This document shows positions 62,790-64,000 of a stretch of DNA of 64,000 nt, in pieces (the first letter of the stretch is position 1; every line of letters begins with the position of its first letter). Below the pieces are notes generated by a model, which was not told where the DNA came from, searched no databases, and saw only the letters and a list, made by a program, of their open reading frames with translations. A program made the position numbers and the translations under genes. Origin of the DNA: Fusarium oxysporum f. sp. lycopersici 4287. Taxonomy: Eukaryota; Ascomycota; Sordariomycetes; Hypocreales; Nectriaceae. The stretch is from contig NC_030999.1 of assembly GCF_000149955.1 (NCBI RefSeq), forward strand, positions 1,377,471 through 1,441,470. Reading direction: 5' to 3'.

Positions 62790-64000
62790 ATGGAATCCGA
62801 CGACATCATGCTTCCTTCGCCTCCACCCTCTGCCTTTTCTTTTCTTCGACCACCGAGGAATTTGGCGAGTCAATTCGAGCTGACGACGCAGTCGGCATTG
62901 CCAGACCACCCTACTGTTGCAGATCTTCCGCGAGCAGTGTGGAGGAACAAACGATATGTTTTGGAAGAGTCCTTGTCCCGGAAGGGCTCGAAGGGCCGGA
63001 AGAGCTGGATCAAGCGCCATGGATTTTTTCTTGTTGAGATCGACACTAACGATAGTCCTTTGAGTCCTTACTGGGCCTGTCGTTTGTGTGACGCGAAGGG
63101 TCAGCCTGAGTTCTTCGCCGCTGCTGCTACGAGTTCGGCAGCGGACCATCTCCGCAAGTATGTGAATGTGAATGTGACGTCGCGAGCTTGAGCATTATTG
63201 ACCAACGCCAGGTCTCACAGGATTTTCGAGAGCAGTCAAGCAGCTGATCCAGATCTGTCAACCGATGAATCTGAACGGCCTAAGCGACGACGCTTGCAGT
63301 ACAGCGCCGTGCCGCGTGCTAGAGTCAAGATGATCCGAGAACTGAGCCTGGGACTTCTGATCAACACCAATGTTCCTTTTTCCTTCTTCAGCGATACATT
63401 CTTTCAGCAGCTCGCTTGGCAGCTTGACCCTCACCTAGCTGACCAGATACCATGGAGCCGGCAATCGATGGGCCGTTTGCTGGATGACACGTACAAGTCT
63501 AAGAAAGATGAGATCAAGCAGGAGCTCTCAGATGCCCTTACTAAAATCCATCTGGGGTTCGACCTGTGGACATCGCCTAATCGGCATGCTGTTATGGCAG
63601 TCACAGCTCATTTTCTTGACCGCCAGGGCAAGCACCAGTCGCGCCTATTGGCACTCCGTCGCCAGCTCGGGTGTCATAGCGGAGAGAATCTCGCGGTGAC
63701 ACTTGGGCAAGTGGTGCGTGAGTGGAAGATAGAGGATCGAGTTGGAACAGTGATCTCGGACAACGCATCTTCGAACGATAGCTGTCTCGTGAACTTCTAC
63801 GGAGATCTCGACGCAAAGATGAGTCTGGCGGACGTTCGGGCCAGACGTATGCGCTGCTATGGGCATATCCTGAACCTGGTTGCTCGCGCCTTTCTCTACG
63901 GTGAAGATTTCGAGTCTTTCGAGGCCGAATCGCAGGTATTTGACCTTCTCGGCCGGCGCGAGGATGACCTACGACACTGGAGAAAGAAAGGGCCGGTGGG
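62790..64000 (+). CDS. hAT transposase 4, N-terminal part, continues past the window
   Basis: Exon 1 (62790-63157) and exon 2 (63212 to the window end) join across a 54-nt intron (GTATGT..GCCAG), giving DHLRKSHRIFESSQ. The start MESDDIMLPSPPP is the first ATG in frame. A BED-type finger (YWACRLCDAKG, then DHLRKSH) occupies residues ~90-130. The catalytic-core beginning reads FFSDTFFQQLAWQL, IHLGFDLWTSPNRHAVMAV, GTVISDNASSNDSC and MRCYGHILNLVARAFLYG, all typical of the BED/RNase H hAT families common in Fusarium. No stop occurs up to position 64000. The element's left terminal repeat was not found in 62619-62789. Confidence 0.88.

Noticed and set aside
1..64000. CRISPR arrays, bacterial operons, tRNA or rRNA genes, Starship captain (tyrosine recombinase)
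   Set aside because: Direct repeats found are transposon ends, LTRs or microsatellites. No cloverleaf, rRNA segment or DUF3435-type recombinase was recognised while reading.

Overview
This window is filamentous-fungal nuclear DNA from a repeat-dense, gene-poor region. It most probably comes from an accessory (lineage-specific) part of a Fusarium genome, likely the F. oxysporum complex. The main reasons are a ~214-bp mimp-type miniature transposon with impala-family ends, a degenerate impala transposase, Fot/pogo-type DNA transposons and a Hop-like MULE. Short introns with GTAAGT/GTATGT donors fit the same picture. The species is inferred from transposon content and was not tested by any search.

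Layout. 1-6.9 kb: a Fot transposase tail, an AT-rich 438-bp MITE, a decayed STE23/insulysin pseudogene, a decayed JmjC gene and a 335-codon orphan ORF. 6.9-11.4 kb: an intact Hop-like MULE with a perfect 9-bp target duplication, beside a broken NACHT-WD40 (NLR-like) fragment. 12.0-13.1 kb: an intact two-exon gene of unknown function. 13.4-20.6 kb: an intact Copia element with identical LTRs between two incomplete gene pieces. 21.4-25.9 kb: a glycosyltransferase first exon, a long retroposon-like repeat and a class-I glutamine amidotransferase pseudogene. 26.2-33.3 kb: a second intact Copia element between the 3' half of an MFS transporter gene and a truncated Zn2Cys6 regulator. 33.7-38.8 kb: a SINE-like repeat, an amino-acid permease cut off at a Fot insertion, a LINE 3' end and a hAT C-terminal piece. 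38.8-41.9 kb: an apparently intact GNT1-like glycosyltransferase gene with a mimp upstream, plus two more mariner MITEs. 41.9-43.8 kb: a second Fot element with one nonsense codon. 43.8-47.9 kb: a GH55 beta-1,3-glucanase gene with its leader region, broken by one small lesion. 48.8-52.2 kb: piggyBac remnant, a second SINE-like copy and the impala remnant. 52.5-54.4 kb: an intact five-exon cytochrome P450. 54.6-59.9 kb: two complete hAT elements inserted 12 bp apart. 60-64 kb: a truncated hAT, a solo LTR, a tiny 5'-truncated retroposon and the start of another hAT transposase.

The host genes that still read through are the P450, the GNT1-like transferase and the 12.1-13.1 kb hypothetical. The MFS transporter reads cleanly but is cut. 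The rest is transposons at different stages: full ORFs with identical LTRs or perfect target duplications (recent), single-stop copies, and remnants whose changes are mostly C:G to T:A, as expected of repeat-induced point mutation (RIP). No operon-like logic links the genes. The region is best read as a mosaic assembled by insertion and recombination between repeats.
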